64,000 bases of DNA from the NCBI GenBank assembly GCA_030730365.1, contig JANQVJ010000077.1:47801-111800 (forward strand), written 5' to 3'. Position 1 is the stretch's first letter; each line of letters starts with the position of its first letter. Below the pieces are notes generated by a model. It was not told the DNA's origin. It did no database searches and saw only the letters and a program-made list of their open reading frames with translations. This DNA comes from Verrucomicrobiales bacterium. Lineage in GTDB: Bacteria > Verrucomicrobiota > Verrucomicrobiia > Verrucomicrobiales > DEV007. Position numbers and translations under genes: made by a program. Positions 19,995 to 27,412 of the stretch are shown here, in pieces.

Positions 19995-21761
19995 ATGAAA
20001 TCTTCACGTATCCCCCCCTTCAGGGTGCTCCCAGTGCTCGGACTCTGTCTCTCCTTCATCGCCGGAAACCTCCTCGCCCAGCAGGGCCCCCGGGTCGGCC
20101 CCGTCCTCACTGCGCCGGCGGCTCCCGCTCCCGAAGCAGCAGCGGCACCTGCTGTGACCGTCGTCGACGTCCCGCCGCCCGAGTCTGTCCAGACCGACCT
20201 TTCCGAAATCGAATTCGACGCCATCGTTCGCGTCGAGGTCGATACGAAACAGCCCAACTACCGCGTCCCGTGGAATGTCGGCGGCATGGGCAGCGGCAAC
20301 GGCACCGGCTTCCTCGTCGGACCGAACCGCTTCGTCACCAACGCCCACGTCGTGAGCGACAGCCGTCTCATTTACATCAAGAAGGTCAATGATCCGAAGC
20401 CCTACCAGGCCCGGGTCCTCTTCGTCGCCCATGACTGCGACCTCGCGATGCTCGAGCTCGAGTCCGACATCGACTTCGAGACCGGGTTCAAAGACGTGCA
20501 ACCTCTCTTCATCGGGGGCACTCCCAAGCTCAACACTACAGTGATCGCGGTCGGCTACCCCATCGGCGGCGACCGCATCTCGGTGACGCGCGGGATCGTC
20601 TCACGGATCGACTTTCGCGCCTACAGCCATTCCGGGGTCGATAATCACCTCGCCATCCAGATCGATGCCGCGATCAACCCGGGTAACTCGGGCGGACCCG
20701 TGCTGCAGAACAACCAGGTCGTCGGTGTCGCCTTCCAAGGCTACAGCGGTGATGTCGCGCAGAACACCGGCTACATGATCCCCGTCCCCGTGATCGAGCG
20801 GTTTTTGAAAGACGTCGAGGATGGCAGCTACGACCACTATGTAGACATGGCGACGAGCGTGCTCAACATCCTCAATCCCGCCCAGCGGCGCGCCCTCGGT
20901 CTCCCCAATGACGACATCGGGGTCATGGTCGCCGACCCCGACGCGGCGGGCTCGGCCGGCGGTGTCCTCAAGACAAAAGACGTCCTCCTCTCCATCGACG
21001 GCCATCCCATCGCCTCGGACGGGTTCATCGAAATCGATGATGAGCGGGTCGATCTGAACGAAATCATCGAACGAAAATTTGCCGGGGACACCGTCGATCT
21101 CGAGATCTGGCGTGACGGGGCTCGCGAGGAGGTAACGATCACACTCAAACGCTTCATCCCCTACCTCATCCAGGCGGTGCAGTATGACAAGCAGCCGAAT
21201 TTCGTCCTCTTCGCCGGGCTCCAGTTTCAGCCGCTCGACCGCAACATGATGGCCGCGCACAATATCACCGACTTGAACACCCGCTATTTCTACAGCTTCT
21301 TCGCGCAGGACGAGATCTACCGGGAACGCCCCCAGGTCATCGTCCTCACTGAGGTCCTCCCCGACTCGACGAATACCCATTTACAGAGCTTCGTCCACCG
21401 CGTCATCGACTCGATCAACGGGAAAAAGATCACCCTGCTGCAGGATGTCCATGACGCCCTCCACGGCGATTTCCATGAAGATGGCAACGAGGAGTTCCAC
21501 GTCATCCGCCTCGAAGGGGAAACGCGCCCTCTCGTGCTGAAGCGCGAAGATTCTCTCCTCGCCCACGAACGCATCCTCGCCCAATACAACGTGAGTTCCG
21601 ATCACTTCATCGAACGCCCCGAGATCCTCGAACTCGAGGGCCTCATCAAGCTGGAAGAGGACGCCGCAGCGGACGACGCGGGTAAACCTGCCGAAGATTC
21701 AGCTGAAGCGGACAAAAAAGAATCCGTCAAAACCCCCGAGCCGGCAAAAAAAGCGGCCTGA
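19995..21761 (+). CDS. HtrA/Deg-like trypsin-type serine protease with PDZ domain, catalytically complete
   Basis: A 588-residue protein from ATG 19995 with signal peptide PVLGLCLSFIAGNLLAQQ and a Pro/Ala-rich linker. The trypsin-like domain keeps all three catalytic residues: His118 (FVTNAHVV), Asp149 (HDCDLAML) and Ser232 (NPGNSGGPVLQ). PDZ-type sequence follows (GVMVADPDAAGSAGGVLKTK, then DVLLSIDGHPIASDG), then a long C-terminal region with a second PDZ-like part and a charged Lys/Glu/Ala tail. The extended C-terminus resembles plant/bacterial Deg9-like proteases more than compact DegP. It is probably periplasmic quality control or regulated proteolysis. Its neighbour 50 bp downstream is a paralogue with a broken triad. 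Confidence 0.88.
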   Translation: MKSSRIPPFRVLPVLGLCLSFIAGNLLAQQGPRVGPVLTAPAAPAPEAAAAPAVTVVDVPPPESVQTDLSEIEFDAIVRVEVDTKQPNYRVPWNVGGMGSGNGTGFLVGPNRFVTNAHVVSDSRLIYIKKVNDPKPYQARVLFVAHDCDLAMLELESDIDFETGFKDVQPLFIGGTPKLNTTVIAVGYPIGGDRISVTRGIVSRIDFRAYSHSGVDNHLAIQIDAAINPGNSGGPVLQNNQVVGVAFQGYSGDVAQNTGYMIPVPVIERFLKDVEDGSYDHYVDMATSVLNILNPAQRRALGLPNDDIGVMVADPDAAGSAGGVLKTKDVLLSIDGHPIASDGFIEIDDERVDLNEIIERKFAGDTVDLEIWRDGAREEVTITLKRFIPYLIQAVQYDKQPNFVLFAGLQFQPLDRNMMAAHNITDLNTRYFYSFFAQDEIYRERPQVIVLTEVLPDSTNTHLQSFVHRVIDSINGKKITLLQDVHDALHGDFHEDGNEEFHVIRLEGETRPLVLKREDSLLAHERILAQYNVSSDHFIERPEILELEGLIKLEEDAAADDAGKPAEDSAEADKKESVKTPEPAKKAA

Positions 21762-21811
21762 GCCCGACTTATCCACTGATCCCCGCTGCCTCTCACAGAA
21801 CTTATTTCAAG

Positions 21812-23305
21812 ATGTCACCTTTTAGCCTTTCTCTCCCCCTCATCGCCGTGGCGGCGGTCTTCGCGCTCCTCGCCCCCGCCGCTGCCGCGCAGGAGTCCAG
21901 CCCCGCGAACTCCCTCGTGCGGGTCAATGCCACCCTGCAGGACTACTCCTTCCTTCGCCCCTGGGAAAAGGGCGCCCCGACTCCCCGACGCGGGCTCGGT
22001 GCCGTCCTTGAAGGTAATCGCGTGCTCATCACTGCAGAGATGTGCGTGAACTCGACCTTTCTCGAGCTGGAGCACCCCTCGAGTGGAGCCCGCATCGCGG
22101 CAAAGATCACCGGGATCGACTACGAGGCCAATCTAGCCGTGCTCGAGCCGGCCGACAGCAATTCGCGTGTCTTCGAAGGGCTCAGGCCTCTGGAGATCGA
22201 GGACTCGGTGAAATCGGGAGAGACGCTCAACGTCTGGCAGGTCGAAGACAACGGCGACGGCGTCTCCACTGATGTCGAGGTGCTTCGCGTCGATGTGGGC
22301 CGGTATTTCATCCCCGGCTCGGTCTTTCTTCTTTATCAGGTGAAAGGATCGCTCCAGGCGAGGGTAAACAGCTTCACCCTCCCTGTCGTGAAAAACGGAA
22401 AACTTGTGGGGATGCTCCTGAGCTATTCCTCTAAAGAGCAAACCGCCGGGGTTCTCCCTTCGCCGGTGATCAAAGCCTTCCTCGCCGACCTCGATGACGG
22501 CGATTACAAAGGGTTCCCCAATCTCGGGATTGGTTTTGCCCAGACCCTTGACGAGACCTTCCGCGAGTTCACCGGCATCCAGAATCAGGAAGGCGGTATC
22601 TTCGTCCGCGAGATGGCGAAGGGAGGCTCGGCCGACAAGGCGGGGATCAAAGAGGGCGACGTGATCTTCTCCATCGCTGGGCAGCCGATCGACTCACGCG
22701 GCAACTACACCCATCCCGCCTATGGGAAACTCAGCTTTTCCCACCTCGTCCGGGGTGGCGCGAAGGTCGGTGAAAAGATCAAACTTGACCTCATCCGCGA
22801 AAAAAAGCCCATGACCGTCGAGGTCGAGCTGACCCGGAAAATGGCGACCGACTACCTCATCGACCCCTACATGTTCGATCGGGGACCGAAATACCTGATT
22901 TTCGGCGGGCTCATCTTCCAGGAACTGACTCTCCCCTACCTCGAAAGCTGGGGTAAAGAATGGACGACGCGCGCCCCCTTCAAGCTCGTCCACGCCAATG
23001 CCAATCCCCATCCGCTTGAAGAAGAGGGCCGCGAAAAACTCGTTTTCCTGAGCAATGTCCTCAAAACGCCCAGCACCCTCGGGTATGAGGGGATCAACTC
23101 GGTCGTCGTGACCAACGTGAACGGGACTTTTATCAAAAACATCAAAGATCTCGCCGCCGCTTTCTCCGCCGTACCGGCCGACGGGCTCCACACGATCGAG
23201 TTCGATGATTACCCGAAAGTCATCTACGTCGACGACCGAGCCTCGCGGCTCATCAACCAGCAGCTCATCCAATACGGGATCAGCCAGCTCGAGCGACTGG
23301 AGTGA
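21812..23305 (+). CDS. Degenerate HtrA-like paralogue (probable pseudoprotease) with PDZ domain
   Basis: A 497-residue protein with signal peptide PLIAVAAVFALLAPAAAA. It follows the upstream protease domain for domain: protease-like fold, PDZ (GGIFVREMAKGGSADKAGIK, GDVIFSIAGQPID) and the same C-terminal extension (KYLIFGGLIFQELT matches NFVLFAGLQFQPLD). The triad is not conserved: VLITAEMCV puts Met77 where His should be, YEANLAVLE puts Asn107 for Asp, and VNSFTLPVV replaces GNSGGP, possibly keeping Ser but losing the oxyanion glycines. The coding frame is intact, so it is a maintained protein and not a decayed gene. It probably binds peptides or regulates its neighbour. They are likely co-transcribed. 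Confidence 0.85.
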   Translation: MSPFSLSLPLIAVAAVFALLAPAAAAQESSPANSLVRVNATLQDYSFLRPWEKGAPTPRRGLGAVLEGNRVLITAEMCVNSTFLELEHPSSGARIAAKITGIDYEANLAVLEPADSNSRVFEGLRPLEIEDSVKSGETLNVWQVEDNGDGVSTDVEVLRVDVGRYFIPGSVFLLYQVKGSLQARVNSFTLPVVKNGKLVGMLLSYSSKEQTAGVLPSPVIKAFLADLDDGDYKGFPNLGIGFAQTLDETFREFTGIQNQEGGIFVREMAKGGSADKAGIKEGDVIFSIAGQPIDSRGNYTHPAYGKLSFSHLVRGGAKVGEKIKLDLIREKKPMTVEVELTRKMATDYLIDPYMFDRGPKYLIFGGLIFQELTLPYLESWGKEWTTRAPFKLVHANANPHPLEEEGREKLVFLSNVLKTPSTLGYEGINSVVVTNVNGTFIKNIKDLAAAFSAVPADGLHTIEFDDYPKVIYVDDRASRLINQQLIQYGISQLERLE

Positions 23306-23330
23306 GAAACAAGCCAGCGCAGATGTCCCG

Positions 23331-23358
23331 TTGACATTTCCGGTGGTGAACTTATCGT
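23331..23358 (+). promoter_or_regulatory. Candidate sigma-70 promoter for rpmH-rnpA cluster
   Basis: A perfect -35 TTGACA at 23331 and TATCGT at 23353 are 16 bp apart. They lie just after the pseudoprotease stop and 130 bp before rpmH, implying a long 5' leader as is common for rpmH. Consensus match only. Confidence 0.45.
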
Positions 23359-23487
23359 TGCGGCCCTCCAGGCAGTTTTTCGGCTTGAGAGACCGGCTAC
23401 GGGTTCTTCGGGGGATTTTGATGCGCACGGCGAAGCGATTCGGGTGCCGCGTTTTTGAAAAGTGAGACATTTTTTTAATCGGAACAG

Positions 23488-23670
23488 ATGAAACGGACCT
23501 ATCAACCATCGAAGCGTACCCGCAAAAGCCAGCACGGCTTCCGTGCCCGCATGGCCACCAAAGCCGGTCGTGACCTGATCAAGCGCCGCCGCCAAAAAGG
23601 CCGCAAGCGCCTCATCCCCAAGGGTGCAGAGATCCACTACAAGCGTCACACCGTCCAGCACGGCAGGTAA
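23488..23670 (+). CDS. rpmH: 50S ribosomal protein L34
   Basis: The first 44 residues are canonical L34: [20 protein letters not shown] then [20 protein letters not shown]. The protein continues for about 16 further residues ([20 protein letters not shown] at the end), against the usual 44-50 total. It is the first gene of the conserved rpmH-rnpA-yidD-yidC-khpB cluster. L34 sits in the large subunit near the exit-tunnel side and is added late in assembly. Confidence 0.96.
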   Translation: MKRTYQPSKRTRKSQHGFRARMATKAGRDLIKRRRQKGRKRLIPKGAEIHYKRHTVQHGR

Positions 23671-23730
23671 TCCGGTCTTTCCGAAGGCCATTTCTGTCGT
23701 TGCTCCGGCTTTATTCCCGGCTCCCGGGTC

Positions 23731-24090
23731 ATGAAACTCCCGCGCACCAGGAGGATCACCAGCCGGGCCGACTTCCAGCGGGTCCGTAGCCTGGGGCAAT
23801 CGATTCAGGGGAGATTTCTCGTGATGGGGTATCTCGCTGACGAAGAGTTGCCCGAGCCTTTCCGCCTCGGGCTCATCACCACGAAGAGACTGGGGAACGC
23901 CGTCGTTCGGAATCGGGTCAGGCGCAGGCTGCGGGCCATCCTCCAGCGCACCGGGGAACGCGTTCTCAATCCGCACTGGATCGTCCTCATCGCGAGGGGA
24001 GCTGCGGCGACGGCGACCTCCGAGCAGTTGGAAAAGGAATGGAAATGGATGCTGCACCGCGCTCCCTTAACCGAACCGAAAAGCGAATGA
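23731..24090 (+). CDS. rnpA: Ribonuclease P protein component
   Basis: A 119-residue basic protein. It begins MKLPRTRRITSRADFQRVRS, the usual RnpA start, and contains the diagnostic RNA-binding motif KRLGNAVVRNRVRRRLRAIL (residues ~52-71). It is the protein subunit that assists RNase P RNA in trimming tRNA 5' leaders; the RNA gene (rnpB) is not in this window. It is 60 bp downstream of rpmH and 11 bp upstream of yidD. Confidence 0.95.
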   Translation: MKLPRTRRITSRADFQRVRSLGQSIQGRFLVMGYLADEELPEPFRLGLITTKRLGNAVVRNRVRRRLRAILQRTGERVLNPHWIVLIARGAAATATSEQLEKEWKWMLHRAPLTEPKSE

Positions 24091-24101
24091 GCAAATGAGC
24101 G

Positions 24102-24443
24102 ATGAAAAAAATCCTCATATTCCTCGTCCGGATCTATCAGGTGGTCATTTCCCCGCCCCTTCATTTCATTGCCGGACCGCTCGGGGGATGCCGCTACTTT
24201 CCCAGTTGCTCGCAGTATTTTATCGATGCCGTGACCGTTCAAGGGCCGCTCAAAGGCGCCGCGCTCGGGATCTGGCGTATCCTGAGATGCAATCCCTTCG
24301 GCGGGCAGGGCTATGACCCGCCCCCCGGATGGGAAGAATATGTGGCGAAACACCCCGACGCTGCTTATGTAGGCCGCCGCAGGTGTGACACCGACCACTC
24401 GAAAATTTCCGAATCAAAAGAATCAATAGAAGACCCCCGCTAG
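24102..24443 (+). CDS. yidD: Membrane protein insertion efficiency factor YidD
   Basis: The core is the standard ~75-residue YidD: an N-terminal amphipathic segment MKKILIFLVRIYQVVISPPL, the motif CRYFPSCSQYFIDAV, and the C-terminal motif LRCNPFGGQGYDPPP. It assists YidC-dependent insertion at the inner membrane. It has a longer, charged C-terminal tail than usual (113 residues total, ending IEDPR). Its stop overlaps the in-frame GTG of the yidC frame. Confidence 0.94.
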   Translation: MKKILIFLVRIYQVVISPPLHFIAGPLGGCRYFPSCSQYFIDAVTVQGPLKGAALGIWRILRCNPFGGQGYDPPPGWEEYVAKHPDAAYVGRRRCDTDHSKISESKESIEDPR

Positions 24444-24451
24444 TGAAAAAC

Positions 24452-26365
24452 ATGGATCGTACCTCATGGATTGGCGTTCTCGTCTGCCTGACCCTGCTCT
24501 TCGGCTGGGGATGGTGGAACGCTAAAGAAGCCGCCCGCATCGCGGCGGAGCGGCCAGTGCCGGTTGCGACCGACGCTCCCGGTGCCGGGGTGCCCGCCAC
24601 CACTGCCGCCGGATCGCCGGTCGCCGCCACCCCCACTCTCGAGGCGTCCGCTCCCCAGGCGGCCAATGCGCCCGCTCTCGAGAAGACCGTGCTCGAGAAC
24701 GACTTCATCCGCCTCCACCTCACCAATCAGGGAGCGTCCATTCGGACGGCGGAGATGAAAAAACATCCACGTCATCTCGGCGATGAGACAGAGGTCATCA
24801 CCATCAACGAGAACGGATCCCACGGTGTCGGCACCCTCTCCCCCGCGCCGAAAGAATTCGATACCGTCAACTGGGCGGTCGTTTCGAAAACCACCACCGC
24901 TGTCACTTACGGGAAGACCACTCCCGAGGGCTTCACTCTCCGTAAGACGATCACCCTGCCCGGCGAGGGCGAAGACCCCTACGAGGTGAACGTGGAACTC
25001 GCCACGACCAACCCCACCGCCGCGCCGCTGAGCCCCGGCACGCGCTACCTTTACGCCGGCTCGGCCGCCCCGCTTCATCTTGGCGAATGGTCCATCCAGA
25101 TCGGCAGCTACTGGATGGATAAGGACGGTGACTTCGAGTACAAGACGGTCGATCACTTTGGCGGGAAAAAAGTCATGGGTATCTTTGGAAAAGACGAGAT
25201 TCCCTTTGATCGCTTTGCGCTGAAAGAACTCCACTGGGCCGGGGTCAACGATCAGTTTTTCACCACCATCGTGAAACCCGGAACTCTTTACGAGGGCGAA
25301 GTCTGGACGAGCCGCTTCCCGGTCGTCGTCGAGGGTGACAAAGCCGCTTCGGATAAAAAACGCATGTTCGCCGCCGAGGCCGCGATAGGACTTCCGGGCG
25401 GCACGATTGCCCCCGGCGCCACCGAAACACTGACTTTCGACATTTATCTGGGACCCAAGGAATTTTCCCGCCTGAAAGGACTGGGCGACCGTCGCCAGCG
25501 CGTCATGCACTATGACGAGGTCCCGATCTTCGGCTGGCTCTTCGGGTGGGCGATCAAACCCATCGCCTCCCTCCTCATCCTCGGACTCGTTGCGATCAAG
25601 GACTGGGTCGGCGGCTTCGGCCTCTCCATTATTCTCATCACCATCCTGATACGCCTTATTATCTGGCCGGTCTACGCGAAGTCGGCCCGCAGCATGAAAC
25701 GCATGTCAAAGCTGACGCCCCTGATGAAAGACATCAAGGAGAAGCACAGCGACAACCCTCAGAAGATGAATGAGGAGACGATGAAGCTCTACCGCACCTA
25801 CGGTATCAACCCACTCGGCGGCTGTCTGCCCATGTTCATCCAGCTGCCGGTCTTCCTCGCCTTTTACCGCATGCTCTGGAGCGCGGTTGAGTTGAGACAC
25901 GAGTCCTTCCTCTGGGTCACCGATCTCTCGATGCCCGATACTCTCGTCACCATCGCCGGGGTCGATCTCAACCCGCTCCCCATCCTCATGGGGATCACCA
26001 GCTTTATCCAGATCGCGATCACCCCCAAGACCGGGGACAAGACGCAGCAGATGATCTTCATGCTGATGCCGCTGATCTTCATTGTGATCTGTTACAACTT
26101 TGCCGCCGCCCTTTCCCTCTACTGGACAGTCTCGAACACCTTTTCCATCCTCCAGACCTGGCTGATGAACAAGCTGCCCGAGCCCGAGCTCGTCAAAAAA
26201 GCTCCATCGGGTAAGAAAGGTTTCATGCAGCGCATGCAGGATCAGGCCGCCGCCGCCCAGGAAGCGAAAAAGAACGGTGGCGTGGCTTCCGGTCCCGGCA
26301 GCCGCACGAAGATGCCCGGAGAAAAAGGCGACCGCCACACCAGAGGGAAAAAGAAACGCCGCTGA
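24452..26365 (+). CDS. yidC: Membrane protein insertase YidC
   Basis: About 637 residues. An N-terminal membrane helix (SWIGVLVCLTLLFGWGWW) is followed by an Ala/Pro-rich linker and a large periplasmic beta-domain (~residues 70-340), the Gram-negative form. The conserved insertase core follows with FGLSIILITILIRLIIWPVY, including the key Arg of the hydrophilic groove, and NPLGGCLPMFIQLPVFLAFY. The C-terminus is strongly basic (KGDRHTRGKKKRR), as expected for a ribosome-contacting tail. ATG 24452 matches the family start MDRTSW; a GTG at 24443 overlapping the yidD stop is an alternative. Confidence 0.96.
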   Translation: MDRTSWIGVLVCLTLLFGWGWWNAKEAARIAAERPVPVATDAPGAGVPATTAAGSPVAATPTLEASAPQAANAPALEKTVLENDFIRLHLTNQGASIRTAEMKKHPRHLGDETEVITINENGSHGVGTLSPAPKEFDTVNWAVVSKTTTAVTYGKTTPEGFTLRKTITLPGEGEDPYEVNVELATTNPTAAPLSPGTRYLYAGSAAPLHLGEWSIQIGSYWMDKDGDFEYKTVDHFGGKKVMGIFGKDEIPFDRFALKELHWAGVNDQFFTTIVKPGTLYEGEVWTSRFPVVVEGDKAASDKKRMFAAEAAIGLPGGTIAPGATETLTFDIYLGPKEFSRLKGLGDRRQRVMHYDEVPIFGWLFGWAIKPIASLLILGLVAIKDWVGGFGLSIILITILIRLIIWPVYAKSARSMKRMSKLTPLMKDIKEKHSDNPQKMNEETMKLYRTYGINPLGGCLPMFIQLPVFLAFYRMLWSAVELRHESFLWVTDLSMPDTLVTIAGVDLNPLPILMGITSFIQIAITPKTGDKTQQMIFMLMPLIFIVICYNFAAALSLYWTVSNTFSILQTWLMNKLPEPELVKKAPSGKKGFMQRMQDQAAAAQEAKKNGGVASGPGSRTKMPGEKGDRHTRGKKKRR

Positions 26366-26392
26366 TCGCCGCGCTTCAATGACACTTCTGAA

Positions 26393-26836
26393 ATGGACAC
26401 CCTCGACCACGCGCAGGAGACGCTCGATGCGATGCTTGGCTATCTCGGCTTTGCCGCGACCGTCTCGGCGGACCGGGCGACCTCGACGCTGCACGTGACC
26501 TCGGGCGACGGTCCGCTCCTGATAGGGGAAAACGGCGAGCGGCTCGAGGAGATCCAGCATCTCCTCAATCGCATCGTCCTCGACCACGACAAAACAGCCC
26601 CTCACGTCCACGTCGATATCGAAAACTATCGGGCGACCCGCGACCACCGTCTCATCGAGGAAGCCGACGAAATCGCCTCACGGGTCATCGCCACGGGACG
26701 CACCGTGAAGCTCGAGCCGATGAACGCCTACCAGCGACGGCTCATCCACCACCATTTCAAGGACCATCCCGCCATCGCCACCTGGAGCCCGGGCGACGAC
26801 GCCCGGATCAAGCGAATCTCCCTGTCGCCCCGCTGA
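26393..26836 (+). CDS. khpB: KhpB/Jag-family RNA-binding protein (KH and R3H domains)
   Basis: A 147-residue protein lacking the Jag-N domain of longer Jag proteins. The KH-type motif LIGENGERLEEIQHLLNRIV is at about residues 44-63 and an R3H domain is C-terminal (LEPMNAYQRRLIHHHFKDHP with the basic end RIKRISLSPR). The position right after yidC is the conserved location of this gene. Members bind RNA post-transcriptionally, often with KhpA. Confidence 0.93.
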   Translation: MDTLDHAQETLDAMLGYLGFAATVSADRATSTLHVTSGDGPLLIGENGERLEEIQHLLNRIVLDHDKTAPHVHVDIENYRATRDHRLIEEADEIASRVIATGRTVKLEPMNAYQRRLIHHHFKDHPAIATWSPGDDARIKRISLSPR

Positions 26837-26874
26837 AACAACCGGTATTTTGTGAAGCTTGTTTAACAAAATAG

Positions 26875-26902
26875 TTGAAAATTTTAGAATTTGCGCTATG
26901 CG
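26875..26902 (+). promoter_or_regulatory. Candidate promoter upstream of rpoZ
   Basis: TTGAAA at 26875 and TATGCG at 26897, 16 bp apart, lie in the AT-rich 134-bp spacer between khpB and rpoZ. The -10 is weak. The AT-rich block (26850-26890) is the clearest promoter-like stretch here, but no exact start can be assigned. Confidence 0.3.
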
Positions 26903-26970
26903 CAAAGGCTGGCATTGGCTTTATTCCAAATCCCGGCCGTGTTTCCCCCTGATTGACCCGACTCGAAGCC

Positions 26971-27264
26971 ATGTCAGAAGACGCATCGAACATCGTGGCG
27001 TTCCCCGAAAGTGGTAACGCATCGAAACCCTCGTCATCAGGAAAACGCCCCATCAATATGAGAAGTGACCTAGTCGTAGCGGCATCTAAAGTGATCCCCG
27101 AACCCCCCGTCCTGATTAATCTGGTCTCCACCAGGGTAAAGCAGTTAAACATGGGACGTTCCCCTCTCGTCAAGATTGACCACCGCATGGGTGCCGCCGA
27201 CATCGCTCTCACGGAGATTATCGAAGGCAAGATCGGCGTGGAGACCAAAGAAGCCGAGGCTTGA
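26971..27264 (+). CDS. rpoZ: DNA-directed RNA polymerase omega subunit
   Basis: From ATG 26971 the protein has 97 residues. A polar ~35-residue leader precedes the omega core. The core has DLVVAASKVIPEPPVLINLV, then STRVKQLNMG, and the family signature ADIALTEIIEGKIGV. Omega supports assembly and stability of RNA polymerase. An upstream in-frame TTG (26953) is less likely. The leader is longer than in most omegas. uvrB is 148 bp downstream. Confidence 0.85.
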   Translation: MSEDASNIVAFPESGNASKPSSSGKRPINMRSDLVVAASKVIPEPPVLINLVSTRVKQLNMGRSPLVKIDHRMGAADIALTEIIEGKIGVETKEAEA

Positions 27265-27412
27265 AGCGCCGGGCCTAAGGCTCCGTTTCCGTCCTCACCC
27301 CTCGTCCGGCCCCAACAAGGCATTTTGCACGTCGCGGGCCGCTGCTTGATTCCTTTTCCTAAGGCGTTTCCCTTCGCCTGAGGGCGAACCATGTCGTATA
27401 ACAGGGACGCGT

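Noticed and set aside
21769-21777. Near-match to a DnaA box (TTATCCACT) close to the rpmH cluster, as a possible oriC
   Set aside because: Only one imperfect box was seen, with no cluster, no AT-rich unwinding region beside it and no dnaA or dnaN gene in the window.
27373-27388. TTCGCC-TGAG-GGCGAA hairpin before uvrB as a terminator or SOS operator
   Set aside because: Short stem, no following T-run, and no match to a known LexA box. Not enough for a feature.
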